Positions 17,143 through 25,532 of a stretch of DNA of 50,388 bases are shown here, in pieces; the first letter of the stretch is position 1; each line of letters starts with the position of its first letter. The notes below the pieces were generated by a model that saw only the letters and a program-made list of their open reading frames with translations, searched no databases and was not told where the DNA came from. Both the position numbers and the translations under genes were made by a program. Source of the stretch: an uncultured Bacteroidota bacterium. GTDB taxonomy: Bacteria > Bacteroidota > Bacteroidia > Bacteroidales > F082. The stretch covers positions 1-50,388 of the forward strand of contig CAJVXP010000014.1 in NCBI GenBank assembly GCA_913009685.1, given 5' to 3'.

Positions 17143-18369
17143 TCAGCGGCTTTCAAAAATCAAAGTACTCTGTCGTTCCGGATGAAAAATCTCGGCCGCT
17201 ACTTCCATCATTTGTACTGCAGTAATTCGCTCTGTCAAAGCAACAATTTCGTCAAAAGTTTTTACCTTATTATTGTAAAGATGACTTTTGGCTATCCCCA
17301 GCATCTCGTTTACAGGAGACTCATAACTCATGGCGAGCTGACCCACAAACTGTTTTTTGGCGCGGTCAAGTTGCAAGCCACCAAGCTTTTGACTACTAAC
17401 CTTATTTAACTCTTTCTGTATCAGTTCCAGGCTCTTCTCCAGATGTTTTTGGTCAGTTCCGAGATAAACGCCAAAAAATCCGGTATCAGAATAGGTCTGC
17501 ACCATCGATTCAATGGAATAGGCAAAACCGTACTTCTCGCGTATGTTCAGGTTTAGCCGCGAATTCATGGCTGTCCCTCCCAGCAGGTTATTCAGCAACT
17601 CAAGCGTCAACCTGCGTGGATGGCTGCGGGCATAAGCTATATTGCCGGTCATACAATGCGAAAGATATGATTCTTTACTAACAACTTTTCGCAGTGGCTG
17701 ATAATCCTCGAATTTTTCCCGCTGTGTAATGTTCTCCTTTGCAGGGATCTCACCAAAATATTTCTTCACTAAATCGACGAGCTTCCTGAAATCAATCTGC
17801 CCCACCGAGGCAATCACCATCTTGTTTGTGGCATAATTACGCCGGACAAAACGGAAAATATCCCGTCTGTGCATTGCTTTCACATGTATTTCATCGCCGA
17901 GAATATTTCTTCCGAGCGGATGACCATCAAACAGGAGGTCTTCAAAATCATCAAATATCAGCTCGGCAGGAGTGTCGTTATAGGAATTAATCTCGTCCAG
18001 CACAACATCTTTTTCTTTCAGCATCTCTTTTTCCGGGAAAACCGAATGAAAAGCCACATCGGCAAAGACTTCCAGCGACCGTTCGTAATCAGGAGCCAAA
18101 AAAGAGGTGTAGATACAGGTTTCTTCTTTTGAAGTATAGGCATTCAACTCGCCTCCCGCATTTTCAATACGGCTCATGATATGAAAAGCTTTCCGCTTCT
18201 CTGTTCCTTTAAAAATCATGTGCTCAATAAAATGTGCCAGACCGCTTTCGCCGGATAACTCGTCGCGCGAACCCGTCTCCACCATCAAACCACAATGTGC
18301 AATACGCCCCAAAACAGATCGGTGAATGATGCGAATCCCGTTTTTTAACTGAAAATATTGGTAATCCAC
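17143..18369 (-). CDS. M16-family zinc metallopeptidase
   Basis: A pitrilysin/mitochondrial-processing-peptidase-like protein. The inverted zinc motif HFIEH is at residues 46-50, counting from the GTG at 18369, and the downstream Glu lies in VVLDEINSYNDTP. The N-terminal half is the active M16 domain; the second half (YLSHCMTGNIAYARSHPRR, GTAMNSRLNLNIREKYGFAYSI) is the inactive partner domain with the RxxxY motif. No signal peptide is seen. The frame is open to a TTG at 18390, but that codon lies within a -7 box (TATCTTTG, 18388-18395); the GTG start aligns with the family opening (DYQYFQLKNGIRIIHR) and gives 408 residues. Confidence 0.88.
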   Translation of the reverse strand: MDYQYFQLKNGIRIIHRSVLGRIAHCGLMVETGSRDELSGESGLAHFIEHMIFKGTEKRKAFHIMSRIENAGGELNAYTSKEETCIYTSFLAPDYERSLEVFADVAFHSVFPEKEMLKEKDVVLDEINSYNDTPAELIFDDFEDLLFDGHPLGRNILGDEIHVKAMHRRDIFRFVRRNYATNKMVIASVGQIDFRKLVDLVKKYFGEIPAKENITQREKFEDYQPLRKVVSKESYLSHCMTGNIAYARSHPRRLTLELLNNLLGGTAMNSRLNLNIREKYGFAYSIESMVQTYSDTGFFGVYLGTDQKHLEKSLELIQKELNKVSSQKLGGLQLDRAKKQFVGQLAMSYESPVNEMLGIAKSHLYNNKVKTFDEIVALTERITAVQMMEVAAEIFHPERQSTLIFESR

Positions 18370-18387
18370 TTGTTCAAATTTAAGGTG

Positions 18388-18395
18388 CAAAGATA
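18388..18395 (-). promoter_or_regulatory. Candidate promoter -7 box of the M16 peptidase gene
   Basis: TATCTTTG on the minus strand matches TAnnTTTG. Transcription would begin near 18381, leaving a short leader before the GTG start at 18369. The -33 element is weak. Confidence 0.42.
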
Positions 18396-18857
18396 AGCAG
18401 ACAGAGATAATGAAAGCATCGGCGCCTCTTTTTCCGAAAGAAAGAGTGGCTCTGTGTCAATTTGTGTGGGTAGCGTAATGATAAAATGACAAATAACAGT
18501 CTCCAAATCTCAAATAATAATTAATGATTCAAAAATCAATAACCAAAACCGTATTAAGATCAGGTTCGTAAATGTAGCTGTAAAACAACCAACTTTACGC
18601 ATTGTATTACAATTATATGTACCGTTATTCATGTCAGGTTTGAATTTTTTGACATTGAATATTGGGATTTCTTTGTTATTTGTCCCTTTGTTATTTGGGA
18701 TTTTTTGATGTATTTTTCCTGATACAGCAGCAAGATATCCTGATTTACCCCTGTAAACAACATTGGCCCGAAAGATTATTCCCCTGCAAAACCGCTGTGA
18801 TACCGCAAAGGTTTGCATAAAACTACATTTAGAATAAAAATAAATGTTAATTTTTCA
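18396..18857. other. AT-rich intergenic region
   Basis: No convincing gene. It holds an 11-bp inverted pair, GACAAATAACA (18488-18498) and TGTTATTTGTC (18674-18684), with a further TTTGTTATTTG just downstream. A 102-codon minus-strand frame here has no recognisable domain and atypical composition. Confidence 0.5.
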
Positions 18858-18885
18858 AAAAATAGTTTGCATGCAAACTATTTTT
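18858..18885. promoter_or_regulatory. Perfect 28-bp palindrome: likely MarR operator
   Basis: The sequence is a perfect palindrome with half-site AAAAATAGTTTGCA and centre GCATGC. It covers the -33 TTTG (18866-18869) of the promoter that reads into the MarR-family gene. Size and symmetry suit a dimeric winged-helix repressor, so autorepression and control of the downstream fad genes are inferred. Confidence 0.75.
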
Positions 18886-18897
18886 GGTTTATTTTTG
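18866..18897 (+). promoter_or_regulatory. Promoter of the marR-fad operon
   Basis: TTTG at 18866-18869 and TATTTTTG at 18890-18897 are spaced by 20 nt, matching the Bacteroidota -33/-7 consensus at both elements. The predicted start of transcription is near 18903, which argues for the ATG at 18924 as the start of the regulator. Confidence 0.75.
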
Positions 18898-18923
18898 TAC
18901 GCATGCGTAATAAACAGATCAAA

Positions 18924-19412
18924 ATGAAGTTAGACGAAACCATTGAATTTTATATCAGGACGACTTCGCTGGCCCTTTCAAGAATGTATAATTCCTTTGC
19001 CGCAAAGTACGGAATTACACAAACCATCGGCTATATTTTAACCTATGTGAGCCGTGACGGAACGCCTTCCACAAAGCTTGCCCAACTGTTGGGAATGAAA
19101 AACTCAAGCCTCACCCGTCTATTGAAGAAGATGGAAAAAGATGGGTGTATATATCGCGAAGTTTCTCCCGAAGACAAGCGTGTTGTTAAAATATTTCTGA
19201 CGGAAAAAGGTGTGATACGAAGAAAGATAGCAAAAAAAACAGTACTTGATTTCAACGAAAGGCTTTTGAACAAGGTAGATGGAAAGGAAATGAAGATTTT
19301 TTTCAAAGTCTTTGACATTATCAAAGAGCAGGTGGCCATTGAGTTGGGAGAAAGCCAGTTACCAAAATCCAAAATAGAAAATAATATTAACAAAGAACAA
19401 CTTGTTCAATAA
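18924..19412 (+). CDS. MarR-family transcriptional regulator
   Basis: A winged-helix regulator of 162 residues from MKLDETIEF. The HTH region reads YGITQTIGYILTYVSRDGTPSTKLAQLLGMKNSSLTRLLKKMEKDGCI, followed by the wing YREVSPEDKRVVKIFLTEKG, both classic MarR features. Long flanking helices serve dimerisation. Two ATGs are possible (18903 and 18924); the first coincides with the predicted transcription start, so the second is chosen. It is the first gene of the beta-oxidation operon, 23 nt before the fadN-type gene, and probably senses an acyl-CoA or fatty acid; the ligand is inferred from context only. Its likely operator is the palindrome at 18858-18885. Confidence 0.88.
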   Translation: MKLDETIEFYIRTTSLALSRMYNSFAAKYGITQTIGYILTYVSRDGTPSTKLAQLLGMKNSSLTRLLKKMEKDGCIYREVSPEDKRVVKIFLTEKGVIRRKIAKKTVLDFNERLLNKVDGKEMKIFFKVFDIIKEQVAIELGESQLPKSKIENNINKEQLVQ

Positions 19413-19435
19413 TTAACAAACCTAATCTAAATATT

Positions 19436-21838
19436 ATGGTACGTAGAATAAAAAAAGTTGCAGTGTTGGGATCCGGTGTTATGGGATCCGGCATTGCTTG
19501 TCATTTCGCCAACATCGGCCTTGAGGTATTACTCATTGACATTGTACCACGCGAACTGACAGAAGCTGAGAAAACAAAGGGTCTGACAATGGATGACAAA
19601 GCGGTCAGAAACAGGATTGTGAATAATTCATTGCAAGCAGCACTGAAATCCAAGCCCTCGCCCATTTACAAAAAGTCGTTTGCAAAACGTATTACTACCG
19701 GTAACTTTGACGATGATCTACCCAAAATTAAGGAGTATGATTGGGTGATCGAAGTAGTTATTGAGCGTCTCGACATCAAACAGCAGGTGTTTGAGAAAGT
19801 GGACAAACTGCGGAAACCGGGGACACTCGTCACCTCCAATACCTCGGGAATTTCCATTGATGCCATGGCCGAAGGTAAAAGCGAAGATTTCCAAAAACAT
19901 TTCTGCGGAACGCATTTCTTTAATCCCCCGCGTTATCTGCAACTATTCGAAATTATTCCTTCCAAATATACCGCCCCTGAGGTGCTGGCTTTCCTGGAGG
20001 ATTATGCCGGAAGATATCTTGGTAAAACGCCCGTTCTCGCCAAAGACACCCCGGCTTTTATCGCCAACCGTATCGGCACTTTCTCCATTATGGAGCTTTT
20101 TAACAAAGTAAAAGAATACGGTCTTACCATTTCCGAAATCGACAAACTTACCGGCCCGGTGATTGGGCGTGCCAAATCGGCAACCTTCAGAACTGCCGAT
20201 GTGGTTGGTCTTGATACGCTGGTTCATGTGGCCGATTATATTCGTGAAACCACGAAAGACGAAGCCAACGATGCTTTCAATGTTCCGGATTACCTGCATA
20301 AAATGCTGGAAAGAAAATGGTTAGGATCAAAAACCAAACAAGGCTTCTATAAAAAGGTTGTGGAAGATGGGAAGAAAAAATTCCTCACCATCGATTTTGA
20401 TACATTAGAATACAAAGAAGACCCCCGTCCGAAATTCTCCGTGCTGGAAAAAACCAAAGGTATTGATGACTTGCACGAACGCATGCCTGTATTGTTGGCC
20501 GACAAAGGTAAAGCCGGCGATTTTTATCGTGCTTCTTTCTACAGTTTATTCCAATTTACCTCCAACCGTATTCCTGAAATTACAGAAGACATCTACAAAG
20601 CCGATGATGCCCTGAATGCAGGATTTGGCTGGAAAATGGGCCCTTTTGAAACCTGGGATTCCCTCGGCGTAGCCGAAACGGTAAAAGCCATGGAAGAAGC
20701 AGGCAACAAACCCGCACAATGGGTTTACGATATGCTGGATGCCGGCATCCCCTCTTTTTTCACTGTTAAAGAAGGCAGAAAATATTATTACGACCTGAAA
20801 ACGAAAGCCTATAAAGAGGTTCCCGGACAGGAGAATAAACTTTCGCTGGCGCTGCTGCGTAACACTAATGTGGTTTGGAAAAACAACGACGTGAGCATAT
20901 TCGATTTGGGCGATGGCGTTCTGAATGTGGAATTCCACTCCAAAATGAACACCATCGGTCAGGGCACGCTGGAGGGTTTAAACAAAGCCGTTGACATGGC
21001 CGAAGCCGATTACAAAGCTTTGGTAATTTCCAATGAAGGCGATCATTTCTCAGCCGGAGCCAACGTGGGCATGATTTATATGCTGGCCGTTGAGCAGGAA
21101 TGGGAAGATTTGAACCTCGCCGTACAGTGGTTCCAGAAAACCACCATGCGTTTGCGTTACTCTTCCATTCCCGTTATTGCCGCTCCTCACGGGATGGCTC
21201 TCGGTGGTGGTTGCGAAGTGTGCATGCACAGCGACAAGGTAATCGCTCATGCCGAAACCTATATGGGTTTGGTTGAATTTGGGGTAGGCCTGATTCCCGG
21301 TGGTGGCGGTACCAAAGAGTTTGCCCTTCGCCTCGGCGATGAGCTGAAACCCGGCGATATCCGTACCAATGCTTTCCTGAACCGTTACCTGAGCATTGGA
21401 CAGGCCAAAGTCTCCACTTCGGCTTACGAAGCCTTTGATTTGGGGTACCTACGCACGGGGGTTGACGAAGTAATTGTCAGTCGTGCACATCAACTGGCTT
21501 ACGCCAAGAAGGTTGCTCTTGAAATGGCTGACAAAGGCTATTCACAACCGGCTCCGAGAAACGACGTCAAAGTGTTGGGTAAAGAAGCACTTGGCATGGT
21601 TTACGTGGGTTCAGATGGCTTTAAAACCGGACATTATATGTCGGAACACGATGGGTTGATTGCCGAAAAACTGGGATGGGTTATGGCCGGCGGAGAGATT
21701 TCGCAAGCACTTACCGAAGTCTCGGAACAATACCTGCTCGATTTGGAAAGAAAAGCCTTTATGGAGCTTTGTATGCAGCGTAAAACGCTGGAGCGTATTA
21801 ACAGCCTGATTACCAAAGGTAAAATCCTTAGAAATTAA
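19436..21838 (+). CDS. fadN: 3-hydroxyacyl-CoA dehydrogenase/enoyl-CoA hydratase fusion
   Basis: A bifunctional beta-oxidation enzyme of 800 residues with the dehydrogenase first, as in B. subtilis FadN and unlike E. coli FadB. The NAD-binding motif VAVLGSGVMGSGIA covers residues 8-21, and the catalytic-His segment is CGTHFFNPPRYLQLFE. The dehydrogenase C-terminal domain extends to about residue 460. The C-terminal crotonase domain has VISNEGDHFSAGANVGM (oxyanion hole) and HGMALGGGCEVCMHSDKVIAHAETYMGLVEFGVGLIPGGGG, with the crotonase Glu. It converts enoyl-CoA to 3-ketoacyl-CoA. The thiolase gene follows after 34 nt. Confidence 0.93.
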   Translation: MVRRIKKVAVLGSGVMGSGIACHFANIGLEVLLIDIVPRELTEAEKTKGLTMDDKAVRNRIVNNSLQAALKSKPSPIYKKSFAKRITTGNFDDDLPKIKEYDWVIEVVIERLDIKQQVFEKVDKLRKPGTLVTSNTSGISIDAMAEGKSEDFQKHFCGTHFFNPPRYLQLFEIIPSKYTAPEVLAFLEDYAGRYLGKTPVLAKDTPAFIANRIGTFSIMELFNKVKEYGLTISEIDKLTGPVIGRAKSATFRTADVVGLDTLVHVADYIRETTKDEANDAFNVPDYLHKMLERKWLGSKTKQGFYKKVVEDGKKKFLTIDFDTLEYKEDPRPKFSVLEKTKGIDDLHERMPVLLADKGKAGDFYRASFYSLFQFTSNRIPEITEDIYKADDALNAGFGWKMGPFETWDSLGVAETVKAMEEAGNKPAQWVYDMLDAGIPSFFTVKEGRKYYYDLKTKAYKEVPGQENKLSLALLRNTNVVWKNNDVSIFDLGDGVLNVEFHSKMNTIGQGTLEGLNKAVDMAEADYKALVISNEGDHFSAGANVGMIYMLAVEQEWEDLNLAVQWFQKTTMRLRYSSIPVIAAPHGMALGGGCEVCMHSDKVIAHAETYMGLVEFGVGLIPGGGGTKEFALRLGDELKPGDIRTNAFLNRYLSIGQAKVSTSAYEAFDLGYLRTGVDEVIVSRAHQLAYAKKVALEMADKGYSQPAPRNDVKVLGKEALGMVYVGSDGFKTGHYMSEHDGLIAEKLGWVMAGGEISQALTEVSEQYLLDLERKAFMELCMQRKTLERINSLITKGKILRN

Positions 21839-21872
21839 ATCAAATCAATTTTAATCAGAAAAATTTAAAATC

Positions 21873-23045
21873 ATGAATGCATATATAGTAGGTGGATATC
21901 GTTCGGCAATCGGCAAAGCCCCGCGGGGGACACTGCGTTTTACACGTCCCGATGATATTGCTGTAACAGTCATCAGACATTTGTTAAATGACTTTCCACA
22001 AATTGAAAAATCGGAAATTGACGACATCGTAGTCGGAAATGCTTTCCCTGAAGCTGAAACAGGAATGAATATGGGACGTTTGCTTTCGCTGATGGCCCTG
22101 GATACCGTGGATGTTCCCGGATCTACCGTTAATCGTTTTTGCTCATCAGGCATTGAATCCATTGCCATTGCTTCTGCCAAAATCAGTGCCGGCATTGCCG
22201 ATGTGATTGTGGCCGGCGGCGCCGAAACCATGTCGATGATTAACATGGGCGGCTGGCGGCTGGTTCCTAACCCGGAAGTGGCCAAAACCAATCCCAACTG
22301 GTATCTCAGTATGGGCTTAACCTCTGAAATGGTAGCCCGCGAATATAATTTGAAACGGGATGACCTGGATGAATTTGCAGCCAACTCCTATGCAAAAGCA
22401 ATAAATGCCATCGACAAAGGCTATTTCAAAGATCAAATCGTTCCTGTTACCGTTAAAGAAAATTATTTTGAAGACGGGGTGATGAAAACCCGTGTGAAAA
22501 TTTTTGATACAGACGAAGGTCCGAGAAGAGGGACTACCAAAGAGGGATTGTCCCGCCTGAGACCTGCTTTTGCTGTTGATGGTGTTTCCACCGCCGGCAA
22601 CTCCTCACAAATGTCCGATGGTGCCGCCTTTGTTCTGGTAGTTTCCGAAAAAATCCTGAAACGTTACAACCTTACCCCTATTGCCCGTTTGATTGATTAT
22701 CAGGTAGCCGGCGTTGATCCCTATAAAATGGGTGTAGCTCCTATAAAAGCTATTCCGAAAGTGCTGAAACATGCCGGCATGAAATTAGACGACATGGACC
22801 TCATCGAACTGAATGAAGCTTTTGCAACCCAGTCTATGGCAGTGGTGAAAGAAGTGGGTATCAATACGGATATTTTGAATGTGAACGGTGGGGCTATTGC
22901 CCTGGGACATCCGCTGGGATGTACAGGCGCCAAACTAACGGTTCAAATTCTTAACGAGCTGAAACGCCGTAATAAAAAATACGGTATGGTAACCATGTGT
23001 ATCGGTACGGGACAGGGAGCAGCCGGCATTTACGAAATGTTATAA
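21873..23045 (+). CDS. fadA: Acetyl-CoA acyltransferase (thiolase)
   Basis: A 390-residue thiolase that cleaves 3-ketoacyl-CoA to acetyl-CoA and a shortened acyl-CoA. The acyl-accepting Cys90 lies in [14 protein letters not shown]. The C-terminal catalytic His is in [20 protein letters not shown] and the second Cys in [15 protein letters not shown]. The segment [12 protein letters not shown] is also diagnostic. Its pairing with the FadN-type fusion makes a degradative role more likely than acetoacetyl-CoA synthesis. A strong terminator hairpin follows 6 nt after the stop. Confidence 0.94.
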   Translation: MNAYIVGGYRSAIGKAPRGTLRFTRPDDIAVTVIRHLLNDFPQIEKSEIDDIVVGNAFPEAETGMNMGRLLSLMALDTVDVPGSTVNRFCSSGIESIAIASAKISAGIADVIVAGGAETMSMINMGGWRLVPNPEVAKTNPNWYLSMGLTSEMVAREYNLKRDDLDEFAANSYAKAINAIDKGYFKDQIVPVTVKENYFEDGVMKTRVKIFDTDEGPRRGTTKEGLSRLRPAFAVDGVSTAGNSSQMSDGAAFVLVVSEKILKRYNLTPIARLIDYQVAGVDPYKMGVAPIKAIPKVLKHAGMKLDDMDLIELNEAFATQSMAVVKEVGINTDILNVNGGAIALGHPLGCTGAKLTVQILNELKRRNKKYGMVTMCIGTGQGAAGIYEML

Positions 23046-23051
23046 CAAGTT

Positions 23052-23089
23052 AGTGCACAGTGACTCATGAGTTACTGTGCACTTTTTTT
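23052..23089 (+). terminator. Strong intrinsic terminator inside the fad cluster
   Basis: AGTGCACAGTGACT (23052-23065) pairs with AGTTACTGTGCACT (23070-23083), a 14-bp stem with one wobble and a CATG loop, then seven T. It lies between the thiolase and acyl-CoA dehydrogenase genes, both on the plus strand. Confidence 0.9.
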
Positions 23090-23122
23090 AATTGAATTAT
23101 TCATCTATCAAATCATAAAATT

Positions 23123-24907
23123 ATGTCAGACAATGAAGTATTAAAAGGCGGTGAATTTCTAATCAGGGAAACAGAAGCTGCCGATATTTTTATTCCCGAA
23201 GAATTTAACGAAGAGCAGCAAATGATGGCACAGACCTGCCGTGATTTTACTGAAACGCAGATTTTACCCAATGTGGAGCAATTAGAACACCATGACAACA
23301 AACTCCTGACCAAATTATTGAAAGATGCCGGCGAACTGGGTTTGCTGGGGATTTCCATTCCTGAAGAATATGAAGGCTTCGGTCAGAGCTTTGTTACTTC
23401 CATGCTTACGGTGGAAGAAATGGGTAAAGGTTTTAGTTTTGCCGTCGCTTATTCGGCACACACCGGTATCGGAACACTTCCTATTCTTTATTTTGGAACC
23501 GAAGAGCAAAAACAAAAATATTTACCTAAGTTAGCTTCGGGCGAATACATTGGTGCTTATGCACTTACCGAGCCTGATGCCGGTTCTGACCCCAACAGTG
23601 GCAAAACAAGAGCCATCCTCAGCAAAGATGGAAAACATTACATCATGAATGGTGGAAAGATGTGGATCACCAATGGCGGCATTGCCGATTTGTTCATCGT
23701 TTATGCTAAAATTGATGACGACAAAAATCTGAGTGCTTTTATCGTCGAACGCAATACGCCCGGCTTTACCTTCGGCGCCGAAGAAGACAAGATGGGAATC
23801 CGTGGTTCCTCCACCATTCAGATTTTCTTCGACAACGCAGAGATACCTGCAGAAAACCTCCTCGGTGAACGAAACACAGGATTTAAAATTGCTTTGTATA
23901 TCCTGAACCTCGGACGTATCAAACTGGCCGCTGCCACTACCGGCGCTTCCAAAGCCACCATCAGTGCCAGTGTGCAGTACGCTAACGAAAGAAAACAATT
24001 TGGTACTGCCATTGCAAATTTTGGCGCCATCAAAACCAAACTGGCCGAGATGGTTATCCGTACATTCGTTACCGAATCGCTGACCTACCGTGCCAGCCAG
24101 AATATCGACGACGCTATTGATTCGTTGATTGCAGGCGGTATGGATAAAGGACGAGCTTCCATCGAAGGTATTCGCCAGTATGCCATTGAAGCATCCATTT
24201 CAAAAGTTTTTGGTTCCGAAGCATTGGATTATGTAGTAGACGAAGGTGTTCAGATTTTTGGTGGTATGGGATACTCTGCCGAAACGGTAGTAGAACGTGC
24301 TTACCGTGACTCGAGAATCAACCGGATTTTTGAAGGAACTAACGAAATCAACCGCATGGTGGCCGTTGGCGAACTGGTAAAAAGAGGCATGAAAGGCGAA
24401 ATTGACCTGCTGACACCCGCCAAAGCCGTAGGCAAAGAACTGATGGGTATTCCCGATTTCGGCAGCACTTCTATGGATTATTTTGAAGCAAAACACAAAC
24501 TAATTGTTAACTTCAAAAAAGCCATTTTGATGGTGGCCGGCGCTGCCTTGCAGAAATACACCACGACCTTCCAAAATGAACAGGAAATTATGATGAACAT
24601 AGCCGATATGCTCATGTACACCTATGCTGCTGAATCAACCCTGCTGCGTGTGGAAAAGCTGTCCGGCATGTACGACGAAAAGAAATTGGCTATCTATAAA
24701 GACATTCTCGATGTCTTCCTGTACGACTCTGCTTATCGTATCAATAAAATCGGTATTGATGCTGTTAACTCCTTCGCCGAAGGCGACGAACAAGCCGGTA
24801 TGCTCATGGGAATGAAACGTTTCACCAAAGTTAATCCGGTGAACGTAAAAGAAGCCCGCAGAAAAATAGCTGATCAACTGATTGATGCTAACCAATATAA
24901 TTTTTAG
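23123..24907 (+). CDS. fadE: Acyl-CoA dehydrogenase (FadE-type, long)
   Basis: FAD-dependent enzyme catalysing the first oxidation of acyl-CoA to trans-2-enoyl-CoA. The 594 residues comprise the usual three-domain core (about 25-400) plus a C-terminal helical extension as in very-long-chain dehydrogenases and B. subtilis FadE. Signatures: YALTEPDAGSDPNSGKTRA and, near the core end, GGMGYSAETVVERAYRDSR followed by RIFEGTNEINR, where Glu404 is the probable catalytic base. Electrons would go to ETF, which is not encoded in the window. The gene is bracketed by two strong hairpin terminators, so its expression depends on readthrough or an unseen promoter. Confidence 0.94.
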   Translation: MSDNEVLKGGEFLIRETEAADIFIPEEFNEEQQMMAQTCRDFTETQILPNVEQLEHHDNKLLTKLLKDAGELGLLGISIPEEYEGFGQSFVTSMLTVEEMGKGFSFAVAYSAHTGIGTLPILYFGTEEQKQKYLPKLASGEYIGAYALTEPDAGSDPNSGKTRAILSKDGKHYIMNGGKMWITNGGIADLFIVYAKIDDDKNLSAFIVERNTPGFTFGAEEDKMGIRGSSTIQIFFDNAEIPAENLLGERNTGFKIALYILNLGRIKLAAATTGASKATISASVQYANERKQFGTAIANFGAIKTKLAEMVIRTFVTESLTYRASQNIDDAIDSLIAGGMDKGRASIEGIRQYAIEASISKVFGSEALDYVVDEGVQIFGGMGYSAETVVERAYRDSRINRIFEGTNEINRMVAVGELVKRGMKGEIDLLTPAKAVGKELMGIPDFGSTSMDYFEAKHKLIVNFKKAILMVAGAALQKYTTTFQNEQEIMMNIADMLMYTYAAESTLLRVEKLSGMYDEKKLAIYKDILDVFLYDSAYRINKIGIDAVNSFAEGDEQAGMLMGMKRFTKVNPVNVKEARRKIADQLIDANQYNF

Positions 24908-24916
24908 TTAATATCC

Positions 24917-24954
24917 GAGGGGCAGGTCGTTTTAACCTGCCCCTCAATTTTTTT
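24917..24954 (+). terminator. Intrinsic terminator after the acyl-CoA dehydrogenase gene
   Basis: GAGGGGCAGGT (24917-24927) pairs with ACCTGCCCCTC (24935-24945), an 11-bp GC-rich stem with a 7-nt loop, followed by AA and a T run. Confidence 0.92.
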
Positions 24955-24973
24955 AAAAGAGCAGACAACAGAC

Positions 24974-25453
24974 ATGGTAAAAACTAAAGATTTCAGAAAA
25001 TTGGCAAACAATGCCTTTCGCTTGAAATTATTTTTCATAAAACATATGCCCATGGGCTTTTTGAACGGCCTCCGGATCATCGAACTGGATGAAAAACATG
25101 CCAGCGTTTCGGTACCTTACAATTGGCTGACAAAAAATCCTTTTCATTCGACTTATTTTGCTGTTCAGTCCATGGCAGCAGAGCTTTCTTCAGGGGCTAT
25201 GGCCATTGCAGAGGTCATGGCTGCCCCCAAGCCGGTTTCCATGCTGGTTTTTGACATGACTGCCAAGTTTACAAAAAAAGCCCGCAACAAAGTTATCTTT
25301 ACCTGCAACGATGGGGAAGCCATTAGTACTGCTGTAAAAAAAACGCTGGAAACAGGAGAAGGACAAACGGTTACCATAACTTCTGTCGGTGTTGACCGGA
25401 CAGGCGACAAGGTTTCCGAATTTCAATTTACCTGGACCTTCAAAGCAAAATAA
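24974..25453 (+). CDS. DUF4442 hotdog-fold protein, probable thioesterase
   Basis: A 159-residue protein matching the DUF4442 pattern of the hotdog (PaaI-like) superfamily: an N-terminal helix (FRLKLFFIKHMPMGFLNGLRI), then ASVSVPYNWLTKNPFHSTYFAVQSMAAELSSGAMA, where Asn/His residues line the usual thioester pocket, and a strand-rich second half. Hydrolysis of acyl-CoA is inferred from fold and position between fadE and the acyl-CoA synthetase; it could release CoA from stalled intermediates. No signal peptide. It starts 20 nt after a strong terminator, so it may have separate expression. Confidence 0.78.
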   Translation: MVKTKDFRKLANNAFRLKLFFIKHMPMGFLNGLRIIELDEKHASVSVPYNWLTKNPFHSTYFAVQSMAAELSSGAMAIAEVMAAPKPVSMLVFDMTAKFTKKARNKVIFTCNDGEAISTAVKKTLETGEGQTVTITSVGVDRTGDKVSEFQFTWTFKAK

Positions 25454-25532
25454 AAAAGAATACTTTTAAAATTCAAACTAATAGTCTATTTTTACACGAA
25501 TCATTCATAATGTTAATCTAAAATTTTTACCA

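Noticed and set aside
18510..18818. 102-codon minus-strand ORF before the MarR gene
   Set aside because: No domain, atypical Asn/Ile/Lys-rich composition, and no nearby promoter; it reads through inverted repeats.
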